Origin: Meconema thalassinum
Lineage: Eukaryota; Arthropoda; Insecta; Orthoptera; Tettigoniidae
Reading direction: 5' to 3'
Assembly: GCA_946902985.2 (NCBI GenBank)
Contig: OX336388.2
Coordinates: 1,212,572,609-1,212,636,608 of the forward strand
Length of the DNA: 64,000 nt
Part shown: one piece after another, positions 30,611-42,274 of the stretch
Numbering within the stretch: the stretch's first letter is position 1
Layout of the letters: every line of letters begins with the position of its first letter
Made by a program: the position numbers and the translations under genes
The notes under the pieces: model-generated
What the model was told of the DNA's origin: nothing
What the model saw: the letters and a program-made list of their open reading frames with translations, nothing else
Databases searched by the model: none

Positions 30611-31198
30611 TCATACTAATATATAAAAATGAGATGGTGTGTGTCTGTCTTTCTGTCTGTCTGTCAGTCTGTCTGTTACTCAATAACGCAAGAACCACTG
30701 GTCCGATTTAAATGAAATTTTGCATGGATGTAGCTGATTTACCAGGTTTACATATAGGGTACTTTTGATTTCTAAATTTTGTACTGTTAAAAATGGCGAC
30801 CATTTTAGTGACGTCACTACTGGTTTCAAAATTTCATATTTCCATATCAAATAAAATGAGAACGGTAGGAAATAGCAACCTTTTGATGGCACATATGAGC
30901 TTTGAAATTTAATTTCCTATCCGAAAGGTCCTTATCACTTTTCGTGTATCTCCAACGATTAGCGAGTAAAACCGACATTTGTGACGTCACTACACCCTTC
31001 TGTTTCAAAACTTCATATTGCTATTTCAAATAAAAAGAGAACGCTAAGAAATAGCAAACTTTTGATGGCAAACACGAGCTTTAACATTTAATTTTCTATC
31101 CGAAAGGTCCTTATCACTTTTCGTATATCTCCAACGGTTAGCGAGTAGAACCTAAATTTGTTCAATAAAACACGGTCAACACCGAGCGGTGCAGTATA
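30611..31198 (+). mobile_element. Helitron-like element, 5' part with ~190-bp internal repeats
   Basis: The start A|TCATACTAATATATAAAAATG followed by GTCTGTCTGT and GATTTAAATGAAATTTTGCA resembles the 5' ends of the other Helitron-like elements. Two diverged internal units share AAATAGCAACCTTTTGATGG with AAATAGCAAACTTTTGATGG and TATCCGAAAGGTCCTTATCA. The segment ends in CACCG-AG-CGGTG (31181-31192) without a clear CTRR, directly before the next element. Confidence 0.5.
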
Positions 31199-33969
31199 TC
31201 TCTCTCTATATATAAATGAAAGTTCTCTGAATTTCTACGGAAATTTGAGTTGTTTACGCGTTTCAGACTGTTTTATGATGGATGCGCACGATTTTTTTTG
31301 TCTGTCTGTCTGTCTGTTTGTTTGTTTGTTTGTTTGTTTTTCTGTGGACAAATTTGTTCCCTTATAACTCGAGAACGGCTGGGTGTACCTACGTAACATT
31401 TGGTACAGATATCCATCAGAGGCACGACACTTATCATTGATGTAACTCTTCTCCGTACCTCTCATAAAAGGGGGCCTACCCCCTTAAAATACATACTGAA
31501 ATAGGCGTAGAAGGACGAGACAAAGCTCATTTTCAACCCCTCAATGTGAGAGACAAAACTCGGGTTCCCGAAAACCACATTTTAAGGCCCTAAGACCAAC
31601 CGTTTTTGTTATATTCCCAGAAAACTAATTTCATTTAATAAACTAATGAACGAATACAAGCCAGTAACCATGGCAACAGATTCTCAGACGTCCATCTATT
31701 GCTGTAAGACGCAATGCAATTCCATTAATTACATTAGTGTGAAAGTTTGCAAACGGCTAGAAGGTTATCACGGAACGAAATTAAGCCGTAAAATTCATCA
31801 ATACGTATAATACGCTTAAGGGGATCAAGGGGTACTCTAGAATTTCTTCACGCGATTTTCACCTGCGGGTGTGGTATGGCAGGTCTATTATATTCCTATC
31901 CCCATATTATTCATTCATTCATTTCATATAGGCCATCTATGGATCGCGTCATTCCAACTGTCTCCTACTGGCTTTGATGTTTGCCCGGTACGCCCGCATT
32001 CGTTCTTGGTGGACTTCTTCCCGTTCCTGGGTCCAAATCTTTCCCGTTTTCAGCTTCGGTTTTTCTTGGAAACCTTTGCAAGCTTGAAGTTTCCTTTTGA
32101 GTGGGGCGCGCTCTTGAATGTCTGTTGGTGTAATCCCCACTTCTTTCAGATCTTTATCCAGTTCTATGAACCAGGCCCATTTTGTTTTCCTCTCCTGAAA
32201 GTACGTTATGTTGCGGTTGGTCAGTCTCGCTGGGCTCATTCGTTTCACATGCCCAAAAAATGGTATCCTTCTCTTCCGGATGACGTTACTTATCTTCCCC
32301 ACATGAGTATATAGTTCATGGCTATGCCGTCTTCTGTATTCCCCATTGTCTTTGATGGAACCCAATATCTTTCTCAAAATTTTCCTTTCTTTGGCCTCCA
32401 GTTTTTCGACCAAGCCTTTTTTGTTCATCGTGAGGCATTCAGAAGCATGCAAGACCTCCGGACGGATAACACTGCAGTAATGTTTTAGTTTTGCGTTGAT
32501 GGATATTGACCTTTTCTTATAGATGTCCTTAGTTAAATGGAAGGCCATTTCCATTTTGCTCATGCGTGATGTGAATGATAATATCTCTGATAATATCCCT
32601 TCCCTGACCCGTCCTGAAAAGAAAAGTACATGGCAATTGGCTGCATTAATAAATAAAAAATAGGTGTTATAATTTCTCCCTATATTATATTATTATTAGT
32701 ATTATATTATGGCGTACAAGGACGAGACAAATACCCTCGGTGCCAGAAACAAACCTCGGGGGCCCTAAAGGGTCCTCGAAAACTACATTATAAGGCTCTA
32801 AATCCAACAGTTCCTGAAATATTCCCAGAAAACTAATTTAATTTAATTTAATTTAACAAACTAATGAAGGAATGCAAATCGGTAACCATGAGAACATTAT
32901 ATCAAGGGGTGCCATACAACTTTCCTTCAATTTCTGTAAGAAGCAATGTCACTCCATTTATTACATTTCTGTGAAAGTTTGCAAATGGCTATGAGGTTAT
33001 CACGGAACTAACGTAGACTGTATAATTCATCAATGCAATTAAGGGGGTCAAGGGGTAACCTAGAACTTTTTCATGCAATTTTCACGTTCGACATATAGTA
33101 CAGAAGGTCTAATATATCTCCAAAAAGCAACATTATTTTCAATAATTCCTGAATTGAACCAGCATTTTTTGCGGCTTTTAGGAATTTGGGCAATTTGAGG
33201 CTAAAGAACCTGAATTTTCATGCACCACAAGCCTTTATAATTTATGAAAGGGGGGTCTTCCTGTGTATGGGCACCTAGCACAACGTAGAGGGTCAGTTTT
33301 TATGTGACGTGTATTGCGTTTCGTCTACAAGGCTTTCAATTCTATTTCACGTCAGGAAGTTCATGTTAGGTGAATTTAGTCTGAGAGCACATTTTAACTA
33401 ATTTTTTTTTTGTCGACATACGGGTTCATCGTAAGGATGATTTTGTTTGATACTGTGAGGTAGATATACTCATATTTGGATATCTGGGTAATATGTTGTA
33501 GACAATAGAATTGTCTGTCTGTCTTTCTGTGTATCTTTATGTACGCCTATACCTCGTGTTCGGATGCTTGGTGCATCGTAAAATTAGTTATGGTAACCAT
33601 GAGAGTCAATACACCAATCATTTATAAAACTCTTCACTGTACTTTTCATACAGTAGAAGGGTGGATACAGAGAAAAACTTCTCAATACATGCTAAAATAG
33701 GCGAAATATAAAAATTATCCTAGAAGGACGACCAAAGCATATGTTGCGCTTCTCAATGTGAGACACAAAATTCGGGAATCTATACAGGGTCTCCGAAAAC
33801 TACATTTTAAGGGCCTTAAAATGACAGTGTGTGTGATATTCCCAGAAAAGTAACTTCGTTCTGATAAACTTTAAGGAATGACAAACCGCTAACCATTGCA
33901 ACAGTAGCTCAATTGATAATGTCTGGTGTTAACAACGAACACCGTTCGAAGAACGGGTACTTCTGCTAG
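31199..33969 (+). mobile_element. Helitron-like element with internal repeats and a LINE insert
   Basis: The 5' end is A|TCTCTCTCTATATATAAATG. The 3' end is a perfect hairpin CCGTTC-GAA-GAACGG (33942-33956), nine bases, then CTAG|T (33966-33970). These are canonical Helitron termini. Inside, three related units (about 31490-31870, 32705-33120, 33700-33920) share GGACGAGACAAA, TATTCCCAGAAAACTAAT and GAAAGTTTGCAAA blocks, and 31290-31480 is related to 33500-33690. A minus-strand LINE fragment (31880-32580) splits the array. It could instead be two related elements joined. No Rep/helicase gene. Confidence 0.62.
31880..32580 (-). pseudogene. LINE ORF2 C-terminal fragment, family L3 (minus strand)
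   Basis: The 204-aa frame (32563-31949) begins near SKMEMAFHLTKDIYKKRSIS, which is the last part of the RT/thumb region. It then has VLHASECLTMN, KLEAKERKILRKILG, RRIPFFGHVKRMSPARLTNR, WFIELDKDLKEVGITPTDIQ and a basic end. This order matches L3 pieces at 26884-27261 and 53340-53580 and is the best-preserved L3 tail here. The frame is 5' truncated; the first Met is not a true start. It lies within a Helitron-like element. Confidence 0.78.
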
Positions 33970-36900
33970 TTTATATATAATGTGACCGTCAGCCGGGTGG
34001 CAACGGCACATATTTGTGAGTGACCTTCAGAAGTCCTCCGGTAAAGCTGTCGGGATAGCCAACAACCGCGATGACTCTCCTAACATCTCCCCCGTCGGAC
34101 CTTTAAAAGTTTGCCGTGAGGATCAGGTGAACTTCCTAACAATAGGCCAATGCGGCACGAGGTTCTATAGTCCACGGGGAGCGTGGTACATGGTTGCGAT
34201 GGTCAAAGACGGCCTAAGGAAAGGTTCACCTCAAAAACTAGACTGTGAAATTAAACATCCAGGCTTATGTAGAACACCGTGAAAATTTATTGTAGATTTC
34301 CACAAACCCCTATCCTAGTTCGGAGGGTTATATTCGGCTAATCCGCAAGCTAAAAGTTAATGATAATAAAAGTTCAAGTCCCTAACAATGAAGTTACATT
34401 AACCCTCGCGAAAGATCTAATACACAATAAGTAAGCAACAGCAACAACGCTGGGTAAATGGTACGACGCAAAATCCCTAATCCAATTTCATGATCAAGCT
34501 AATATGAAGTTTCATTTAAGCGAAGGAGCAAAGCAAAGCTAAGTTATGGTGGTACCATTTCCACATTTACATTTAACTTTTCTAGCTAAGTCCTATCAGT
34601 TAACATTCAAAGTTACGGCGGTGACGTCCGTAATAGCAAAACAGTTACAATACAAAGCTAAGTGTACAGCCATTTAAAAACAATTAATCTAATCAACAAT
34701 CATGTGCTAAATAGCACGCAATAAAGGTAACATGGGGAAAAAATACAGTTTCATGACATCAATAATTATAGTACAACACAGTTTTTATTATAATGCCTTC
34801 CTGCCCCATGGTTAACTCTTTGTTAACCATTGTCATCTAGCTTGATAGTAATGTCGGCGATAGCGTAGTTAAAACCACGGCTGACAATCACATGGCCTGC
34901 GCTCCACACACTATGTACTAATGGTTCATGTGTGCGCCAGGTCACAACAAAAATGTCTACAGTCTTCGTCGTTTCCAATAAAGGAAATCCCTTCATCTGC
35001 ACGGCCATGTCAGCAGGTTCAAATGTAAGAATGTCAAAGTTTAAATGGAAACAATATGTTAGTTAGATCTTGTTTAAAACAATTATGCGGATGATGTTTA
35101 TTATGTCGGTTTATGTTCCTTCCGTAGGTTTATGGCGTATTCTGACAAAGGCCTGACAAGGAGTAGTCTTCTAAAGATCATTCTCCCGCAGCAAAACATC
35201 GACTCAATAGTCGGAAAACTCAACGAGCAAACTCGGCCCGGACTCACAATAACACGAGTTATCAGCGGTAAATACCTCGCTTTCAACAACTCTCATAATA
35301 ATGCCTCATAACAACAACAGATGCGCGACTTACAACAATGGCACGTCTAACTCATTCAAGGCACATAATATCATGGGTTACCTGCGGCAAAAACCTCGCA
35401 TTTAATAACCAAATTGCCTTCATTATAATTTGCCTCTCTCAAGAGGATCGCCAACAATGCATAAAGAAACCTGACAACCCTGGACATGTCGAAATGACAT
35501 TCCTCGCAGCAAAATATCTAACTAACAGTATGAAAATCCAAGAAAAACAAATGAACAAAAATACAGTAAGAAACACTGGGTTTCATGAGCAATAGCTGCT
35601 TTGAAAGAAAGAGATGAATGAAATCAACATTCTGTCCTATGTTATCGTAGTTCTGTCTCGCTTTCAAGCATTTGTTTTCAAGGTTACTGGGCCAACAAAC
35701 CAATTTATTGGTGACAACTTCACAAATTGCAGCCTTCACAGACCACATTTTTCAACAGGCAAGGCCGGCTAGTTTTAACATTATATAATACCGTAATATT
35801 TGGCCTTGTCATTCTTAGCATATGCTTGGTTCAAAAACCTTATAGAATCCGTGTGCTAAACACGTTACAATTTAACTGTACAATAAAGTATCGCAGTCTT
35901 TCATTTCAAAGAATAGTAAATCACAGACATAACAGCATGTCTCACGAGCTTCTTTGCTCATCAAAGATATAACACTTATTAAGTTCTCAGTATAACATTA
36001 ACACCTGTGTCCTCATGACAGAAACAAAGTAGTAACAAATTGATAAATATGGCTCAGATCTGCAACTCTAGACCTGCATAATGATGCGATAGTGCACTTA
36101 GTTCGATGCTTGACATCTACACTTTCTCCAAAATAATAAATCTGTCAGTATTTGACTATAAATTGGCTTCTGAGCGCTTTCAAAAATGAAAATACAGCAT
36201 ATTTTTTATAAAACTGGAAACTACAGTTGGTTTCCTAACGATACGACCTATCTAACGAGGTCATAAGTCTCAACAGACTGGTTGCAAAGATTGCAGTTAA
36301 ATAAAGTGACGATGACATCTGAATGAAACCACGGATAAATATCCTACACATGGCTGAGCAAAATAACTGCAAATGATTATAGTCATGTTTGACAGTGGGT
36401 CGGCTATAACGTGGTACGACGTCCATCAGGACGGCACCAGGGTTAACCAAAACTGGTCTACCCCACAGGGTGACTCACAATGACTGAAATAAACAACAAT
36501 TATACTAATTACAACCCTACCTAGCAAATGGCTGACACATAAGTGCGGTTGATTCACAAAAAAAACTACGATATCTAAATATACCACCGCGGACTATTAC
36601 AAAAGAAAGGGTGCCCAAACTCACGACTTTTGGTAGCTCTCACATCGGCTCAGACATTCATCGACCAGGGTCGCGAAAAACTCTGCTTGGCTCTCCAGCA
36701 TGGTCCTGTCCTCCACGGATTCACCAATCTGGACCTCCCAAGCAACCAGGGTTCGTTCGCCTCCGGATGACGGTCTCCCAAAAAAAAAGGTCTGGAATGT
36801 GCCTGGAAGTTGGCATCCACGTTCCTTCGTCTGCGTCCTCGGCATCCTGACGTTCCATCAAGCTGGTGGTCTCCATCACGACGTCTCCCTCATACCGGAA

Positions 36901-37879
36901 TGGTATTAGCCCATAATCGTCTTCTTCACCATGGCGTGGAAAAGTTCAATGTCTTGCATGATGTCGAAAATGTCGAAATATCTCGTTCCTCTCGGCGTTT
37001 TGGCGTGATTATTGTGGACGGATCAAATATTAGTGTTCTCCACAGTATTTTGTAGTTTTCAGCCTGTTGATCCTCAAGATTCAACACGATGCGATGCTTC
37101 GCTTGTTAGCACGTGCAATTGTATCACGTTTTATCAATCACGTGGCATCCGCGATAAAATTGATATTTTCAATTCAGAATTTCCGTAGCAATAATGTTGT
37201 GATCGTTGGCAGTAATAATCACGTCGTCTTGGCACAATTATCAGACGATAACTCTTATATTTTCGGCGTGGCACTTTGCCCTTCCACTTACACGTGGGAA
37301 AAATATCTGGCGTATGGCACCAATTACAGTTTATAGAAAATATTGCCTAATATGGCCTTTCGTAGAACAATAATATGTCCACAATGTGTGACAACGTTAG
37401 TATAGTTATTTTCAACACACGATGCAGTCGGATGCTCACTTGAGCACAAAAATATTTATAATGTCCACGTCGCGACGGACGGATACTCGAAACACGCCTG
37501 TCTGGCGTCAGATCTCCAGATGTAGTGTCGTCACTGACTTTCACTCGGAAGTAGGTCGCCAAAACGAAGTCATTGAGCGACTACTTTCATAGCTCCTTGC
37601 GTATCTGCAAGTGTTATACCTTACCAAAAACGTAATAATCATTCACCAAAATGATTCAATAATACAGAATGACGAATTAGAATATTCTGAGTCTTATGAA
37701 AGGATAAAAGTGATTAACAAGACCTCCAAAGTCAAAAATGCAATTGAACGCTACTTCAAAGAGTATAGCATGAGCTCTCTGCTCCACGTGGTATTCTGGG
37801 TATGTTCAAAAGTACTACATCCCATAATAATTATTCCGTCACAAAAATATCACATGAACCATAGCTCAGCGGGTTCAAT
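33970..37879. other. unclassified 3.9-kb region
   Basis: No domain was recognised. Small frames include 34016-34282 (plus, 88 aa) and overlapping frames on both strands at 36611-36909. A TGGTGCCA-containing stretch on the minus strand at about 37310-37326 looks slightly like a retroelement primer-binding site, and the area 36600-37560 could be part of a non-autonomous LTR element, but I see no matching LTR pair. It contains none of the SINEs common in the rest of the window, so it may be unique sequence or a single large old element. Confidence 0.4.
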
Positions 37880-38099
37880 AAATTGCAGCCAATCACCATA
37901 GCCGGGTATTTTTGATTGAACGGCCTAAGGCTCCCAACAAGTTCAATTTTAAGTAGTTCCGACTTTGGCTACCAGATGATACTGTTGCTACCACCTCGCA
38001 GCGAACGTTGGAACTTGATAGAGTGTTTCTAACTAGCAAAATATAACCTACAAATTTTGCTACACACTACCAATCGCAGTGGTAGGTTCTTTTACGAGC

Positions 38100-38302
38100 C
38101 CTAGAGGCGTCGTGGCTCAGCGGTCAAGCTTTCTTCTTTTCACCAATGAGGACCGGGTTCGATTCCTGGTCAATGCATGTGAAATTTTCGAAGTGAAATG
38201 CCATGTCCTGTGGTTCGGGTTCCACGTAAAAAGGAGGTCCCGTGGCTCTTGATCGCGGGATTAACGGTCACTTTAAACTAAAATCTTCCTTCCTTTAACA
38301 TT
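38100..38302 (+). mobile_element. tRNA-derived SINE, family SF, inside the SA SINE
   Basis: The head has the A-box-like CGTGGCTCAGCGGTCAAGC and the B-box-like GACCGGGTTCGATTCCTGG, about 35 bp apart. The body contains GGTTCGGGTTCCACGTAAAA. It interrupts the SA sequence, which should read straight from TTCTTTTAC to ATAAATC. A short imperfect direct repeat (CTTTTAC / CTTTAAC) at its ends may be the target duplication. Confidence 0.72.
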
Positions 38303-38313
38303 CCATAAATCTA

Positions 38314-39778
38314 CACACATCAAAAAAAGTTTTGCATCACCTCGGTTCCAAGAGTTCCGGAACCTTTAAATACAAAGGGAATAGAGATCAACACAAACAA
38401 CATTTCAGCTCGTTTTATTGCTCATGAGACCCACACATTGCATGTTGTACCATCATACAGCTAGACTTTCAGCATTTGTGGTCCAGATTGCAGTACACAC
38501 CACTACCTCTAATACCCAGTAGCACGTCCTCTTGCATTGATGCATGCCTGTATTCGTCGTGGCATACTGTCCACAAGTTCATCAAGACACTGTTGGTCCA
38601 AATTGTCCCACTCCTCAACGACAATTCGGCGTAAATCTCTCAGAGTGGTAGGTGGGTCAAGACGTCCATAAACAGCCCTTTTCAACATATCCCAGGCATG
38701 TTCGATAGGGTTCATGTCTGGCGAACATGCTGGCCACTGTAGTCGAGCGATGTCGTTATCTTGAAGGAACGCATTCACAAGATATGCACGATGAGGTCGA
38801 GAATTGTCGTCCATGAAGACAAATGCCTCTCCAATATTCTGCCGATATGGGTGCACTATGGGTCGGAGGATGTCATTCAGGTATCGTAAAGCCGTTTCGG
38901 AGCCTTCCATGACCACCAGTGGCGTACGTCGGCCCCACATAATGCCACCCCAAAACATCAGGGAACCACCACCTTGCTGCACTCGCTGGACAATGTGTCT
39001 AAGACGTTCAGCCTGACCAGGGTGCCTCCAAACACGTGTCCGACGATTGTCTGGTTGAAGGCATATGCGACACTCATCGGTGAAGAGAACGTGATGCCAA
39101 TTCTGTGGGGTCCATTCAGCATGTTGTTGGGCCCATCTGTACCGCGCTGCATGGTGTCGGGGTTGCAAAGCTGGACCTCGCCATGGACGTCGGGAGTGAA
39201 GTTGCGCATCATGCAGCCTATTGCGCACAGTTTGAGTTGAAACACGACGTCCTGTGGCTGAACGAAACGCATTATTCAACATGGTGGCATTGCTGTCAGG
39301 GTTCCTCCGAGTGGCAATCCGTAAGTAGCGGTCATCCACTACAGTAGTAGCCCTTGGGCGGCCTGAGCGAGGCCTGTCATCGACAGTTCCTGTATCTCTG
39401 TACCTCCTCCATGTCCGAACAACATCGCTTTGGTTCACTCTGAGACGCCTGGAAACTTCCCTTGTTGAGAGCCCTTCTTGACACAAAGTAACAATGCGGA
39501 CGCGATCGAACTGCGGTATTGACCTTCTAGGCATGGTAGAACTACAGACAACATGAGCAGCGTACCTTCGTCCTGGTGGAATGACTGGAACTGATCGGCT
39601 GTCGTACCCCCTCCGTCTAATAGGCCCTGCTCATGCATGGTTGTTTACATCTTTGAGCAGTTTTAGTGACATCTATGAACAGTCAAAGGGACTGTATCTT
39701 TGATACAATATACACAGTCAACGTCTATATGCCGGAGATCTGGGAACCGAGGTGATGCAAAACTTTTTTTGATGTGTG
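38314..39778 (-). mobile_element. complete Tc1-family DNA transposon with 36-bp perfect TIRs
   Basis: The terminal inverted repeats are at 38314-38349 and 39743-39778, identical over 36 bp (CACACATC...CTCGGTTCC). Both ends are flanked by TA (38312-38313, 39779-39780), the Tc1/mariner target duplication. The element is 1465 bp and has one transposase gene on the minus strand. Perfect TIRs and an undamaged gene suggest a recent insertion, younger than the SINE it sits in. Confidence 0.97.
38509..39534 (-). CDS. Tc1-family DD34E transposase, intact
   Basis: Cuts and pastes the element at TA sites. The 341 residues are the usual Tc1 length. Residues 1-50 form a first helix-turn-helix (QEGLSTREVSRRLRVNQSDV), a GRPR AT-hook-like motif lies at 58-61, and a second helix-turn-helix covers about 66-118. 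The catalytic domain has D153 (FTDEC), D243 (FMDDNSRPH) and E278 (SPDMNPIEHAW). There are 34 residues between D243 and E278, giving the DD34E signature of Tc1, not the DD34D of mariner. WGGIMW (195-200) is a family motif. The start ATG at 39534 gives MPRRSIPQFDR, a common Tc1 N-terminus, and no stop or frameshift is present. It may be active; neither expression nor the promoter can be judged. Confidence 0.97.
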   Translation of the reverse strand: MPRRSIPQFDRVRIVTLCQEGLSTREVSRRLRVNQSDVVRTWRRYRDTGTVDDRPRSGRPRATTVVDDRYLRIATRRNPDSNATMLNNAFRSATGRRVSTQTVRNRLHDAQLHSRRPWRGPALQPRHHAARYRWAQQHAEWTPQNWHHVLFTDECRICLQPDNRRTRVWRHPGQAERLRHIVQRVQQGGGSLMFWGGIMWGRRTPLVVMEGSETALRYLNDILRPIVHPYRQNIGEAFVFMDDNSRPHRAYLVNAFLQDNDIARLQWPACSPDMNPIEHAWDMLKRAVYGRLDPPTTLRDLRRIVVEEWDNLDQQCLDELVDSMPRRIQACINARGRATGY

Positions 39779-39934
39779 TATAACATGGGCTCACCTGCTT
39801 TACTTCCCCTTCGAAGGAAGGCATACTGAAGGATTTTAACGCTCTTAAAAATCCAACGACTTCAACCGGGTTTGAACCCACGATCTTGGGCATAGCAGTT
39901 CAGCATGCAGCCGACGACGCCACCAAAGCCGCTA

Positions 39935-40045
39935 CATCGTCATAATGTAACCCCGTGAACTTGGGTGAGTGTTGTTTGTCTCATAACCTGTGCCGTTGTG
40001 TTGACTGTATTGGTATGTGTATTTATAACTGGAGCTAGAATTTGA
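39935..40045 (-). repeat. SINE tail fragment (SA1/SB tail, minus strand)
   Basis: The plus strand has ATGTAACCCCGTGAACTTGGG and TGTGTTGACTGTATTGGTATG, the reverse of the shared tail. It touches the head of the SA SINE, as also seen at 4690-4816. Confidence 0.55.
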
Positions 40046-40062
40046 CTAGGAGGCAGTTGTAG

Positions 40063-41929
40063 CATGACGAATAGAAATAAATAGTGTTATCACTCACCGA
40101 GTTCAACCGCGCCCCGCTTTGCTAGCGCTAGCGGCGCTGATCCCCAACGCTACACAGACAGCTGTTCAATAGTGGGATACGCGCTGGGCTACGTAAACCT
40201 CTTTACGAAGGCTGCGGTTACGCTGATTACAACAAATTGTGTGTTTAGACTTATGAATAATACTGTCAAAAAGTTAGCATTAATATTCTCTGTCCCCATG
40301 TAGAACTATCGTTTAAAACCCTCCGTTAGTCGCGCATTGGTCTGACAGCTCCATGGTTCGTTATATTAGTTTTAATATCAAGCCAACAGTTCAAGTTATG
40401 ATCTTATCGTCTCGTGACATCTTACACCAAACCATAGTGAGCATTTTTTCTGGAGTTGTGAAATAGCGTGCCGAAAAATAACTTTATCACGTGTAACACT
40501 TTGTCAGCGTGATATTGATAGTACCAGCGCTCCCAATGATGTTACATTCTGTTAGTGAGTGGCAGGTGTGCTGTTATAACGATTATTTGGCTTAGTATGT
40601 TGCCTTAGTTAATATCAGTAAGGAGACTGCGCCTTACGAAAAACTAAGGATGCAGATGAAGCGTGTCACCTTCTGCTGAAAGATAACGAATAGCTAGTTC
40701 ATGATTCAGTAATTTCAAAGGAATTTGTGACTCTGATACTGAAGACAAAGTTGAAACAAGATCCGAAGATCAGGAGGACGGTAACGGAAGCGAAGAATTG
40801 GATGACCGTTTATTTTATTGGCAGGTTGGCCATTATTATATGTCCGACTCATTCTTGGCCACTTGGCTATCACCACGGAAGTCCGGGTTCGATTCCCAGC
40901 TCTGCCAATAAATTTAATACTGGTCTGAGGGCTGGAACGGTGTTCACTCAGCCTCATGAGGCAAAAATGTTAAGAGGCGCGTTCGATTCCTACCTCAGCT
41001 ATCCTGGAAGTGGATTTCCGTGGTTTCCCACTTCTCCTCCAGGCAAATGCCAGGATGGTACCTAACTGAAGGACACGGCCGCTTCCTACCCAAATCCGAC
41101 CTCAATTCCAAATGCACACACTACTACAGACATCATATTGACACAGGTTATCAGACGAATTCTAAACAAACCCAAACACACGGGGATACGTGACCACGAT
41201 GTCGTTAAGTCCCTAAAGAATCAACAACTATTATTATTTTAGGCCTATTATTATTAAGACGGATTTTTTTTTTTCGTTTTAGGTAAGGATGGCACGAAAT
41301 AGAACAAGTAACCATGGAAGGCTGCCTTCATTCCGTATCCTACTGGGCGGCTTTCGTGATTTTACATCAGTGGATAGATATTTCGGTAAATTTTGAAAAA
41401 TTTGAGGTACTGATCCTGGTTTTAATTTACACTTCACGCGAGGAAGTTTCACGTTCTCATAGTTCACTACGAAAGAGTCCGCCTTTATAATAATTAAATC
41501 TTCCGAAAAACGTTCGTCACAGATTCTATTTTTGATCGACAATTGCTTATCCTTCCACGGAAAAACTCTCGCCCATTTCGAAAACAGATTTGTTTCTTTT
41601 GGCGGTGTGAAAAATGTCTACCATCAGATTTTCTTCGTAACCCGATTTACTTCCAGGAACAAAACTTTACGTCATTTTCCCGAAACAACAGAAAACTTAG
41701 TTGTTTGCACACACAAAGCACTGCACAGACATTCGTAAATTATTACAAAGAAACAAATTCCCTCGAATAATATGACTTCTCGCGCACAGGATATTACAGT
41801 ACTAACCTCGTGGGTTACTGTCATACGAGCTTATGGTTCGTCGCGACTTCCGCGCCACACACTGGCTGGACCATGAACTACAATGCTTAAGTAGCGGAGT
41901 GATGACACTGTTTATTTCTATTCGTCATG
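40063..41929. mobile_element. putative DNA transposon/MITE with 32-bp TIRs
   Basis: CATGACGAATAGAAATAAA at 40063 and its inverse at 41929 begin a 32-bp inverted repeat (40063-40094 and 41898-41929) with two mismatches. The 1.87-kb interior has an SB SINE (40828-41240) and no transposase-like frame. The inner ends are GC-richer (GCTAGCGCTAGCGGCGCTG near 40120). No clear target duplication was found, so the superfamily is unknown. Confidence 0.6.
40828..41240 (+). mobile_element. SINE, family SB (inside the TIR element)
   Basis: Head with B box GTCCGGGTTCGATTCCCAG; body GGTCTGAGGGCTGGAACGG and GCGTTCGATTCCTACCTC; GGTTTCCCACTTCTCC; tail CAGGTTATCAGACGAATTC to CCTAAAGAATCAACAAC, then (TTA)n. Confidence 0.85.
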
Positions 41930-41949
41930 GTTGTAGTCTGAATTTTAGT

Positions 41950-42168
41950 ACTATATCGGCATTCACCTGTATTAGAAGTGGGGAAACCAGAGAAAACCAC
42001 TGCTAGGATGGCTCAGGTGGGAATAGAACCTCTCTATTCACAGTTTTGCCTCACGATGCTGAGTTAACCCCGTCCCAGCCCTCAGATCAGAGTCAATTTC
42101 TTGGCAGAACCGGGCATTGAACCCGAATCTCCACGGTGATAGCTAAGAATGCTAGTAACTACGTCACG
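41950..42168 (-). mobile_element. SINE, family SB (minus strand, no tail)
   Basis: On the minus strand: GGAGATTCGGGTTCAATGCC head, GAGGGCTGGGACGGGG body, AGGTTCTATTCCCACCTGAG and AGTGGTTTTCTCTGGTTTCC. The tail is missing, as in the copy at 5272. Confidence 0.78.
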
Positions 42169-42274
42169 AGTTGGGACTACCCGTCCTTTGTAAGGCAATG
42201 TTTTGTTATTTTTTCGATCGTTGTCATCAATGTGCACTAATAAACAAGGGGGAACTCTTAAGTGAACTTTTATT

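Larger units (their letters stand above)
37880..39931 (-). mobile_element. SINE, family SA, tail type 3, split by an SF SINE and a Tc1 element
   Basis: Read on the minus strand, the head (39931-39860) and CCTTCCTTCGAAGGGG block are right of the Tc1 element, and the rest (TTCCAACGTTCGCTGCGAGG and the tail CAATCAAAAATACCCGGC) is left of it (38099-37880). The sequence ATAAATC|TA...TA|TAACATGG at the Tc1 edges joins into the normal SA block ATAAATCTATGACATGGG seen at 42545. A further SINE (38100-38302) lies between GGTTCTTTTAC and ATTCCATAAATC. Confidence 0.85.

Noticed and set aside
34016..34282. 88-aa frame as a gene
   Set aside because: No domain or splice support; kept only as part of the unclassified region.
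37290..37570. LTR and primer-binding site of a Gypsy-like element
   Set aside because: Only a short TGGTGCCA match; no LTR pair, polypurine tract or gag/pol frame was found.
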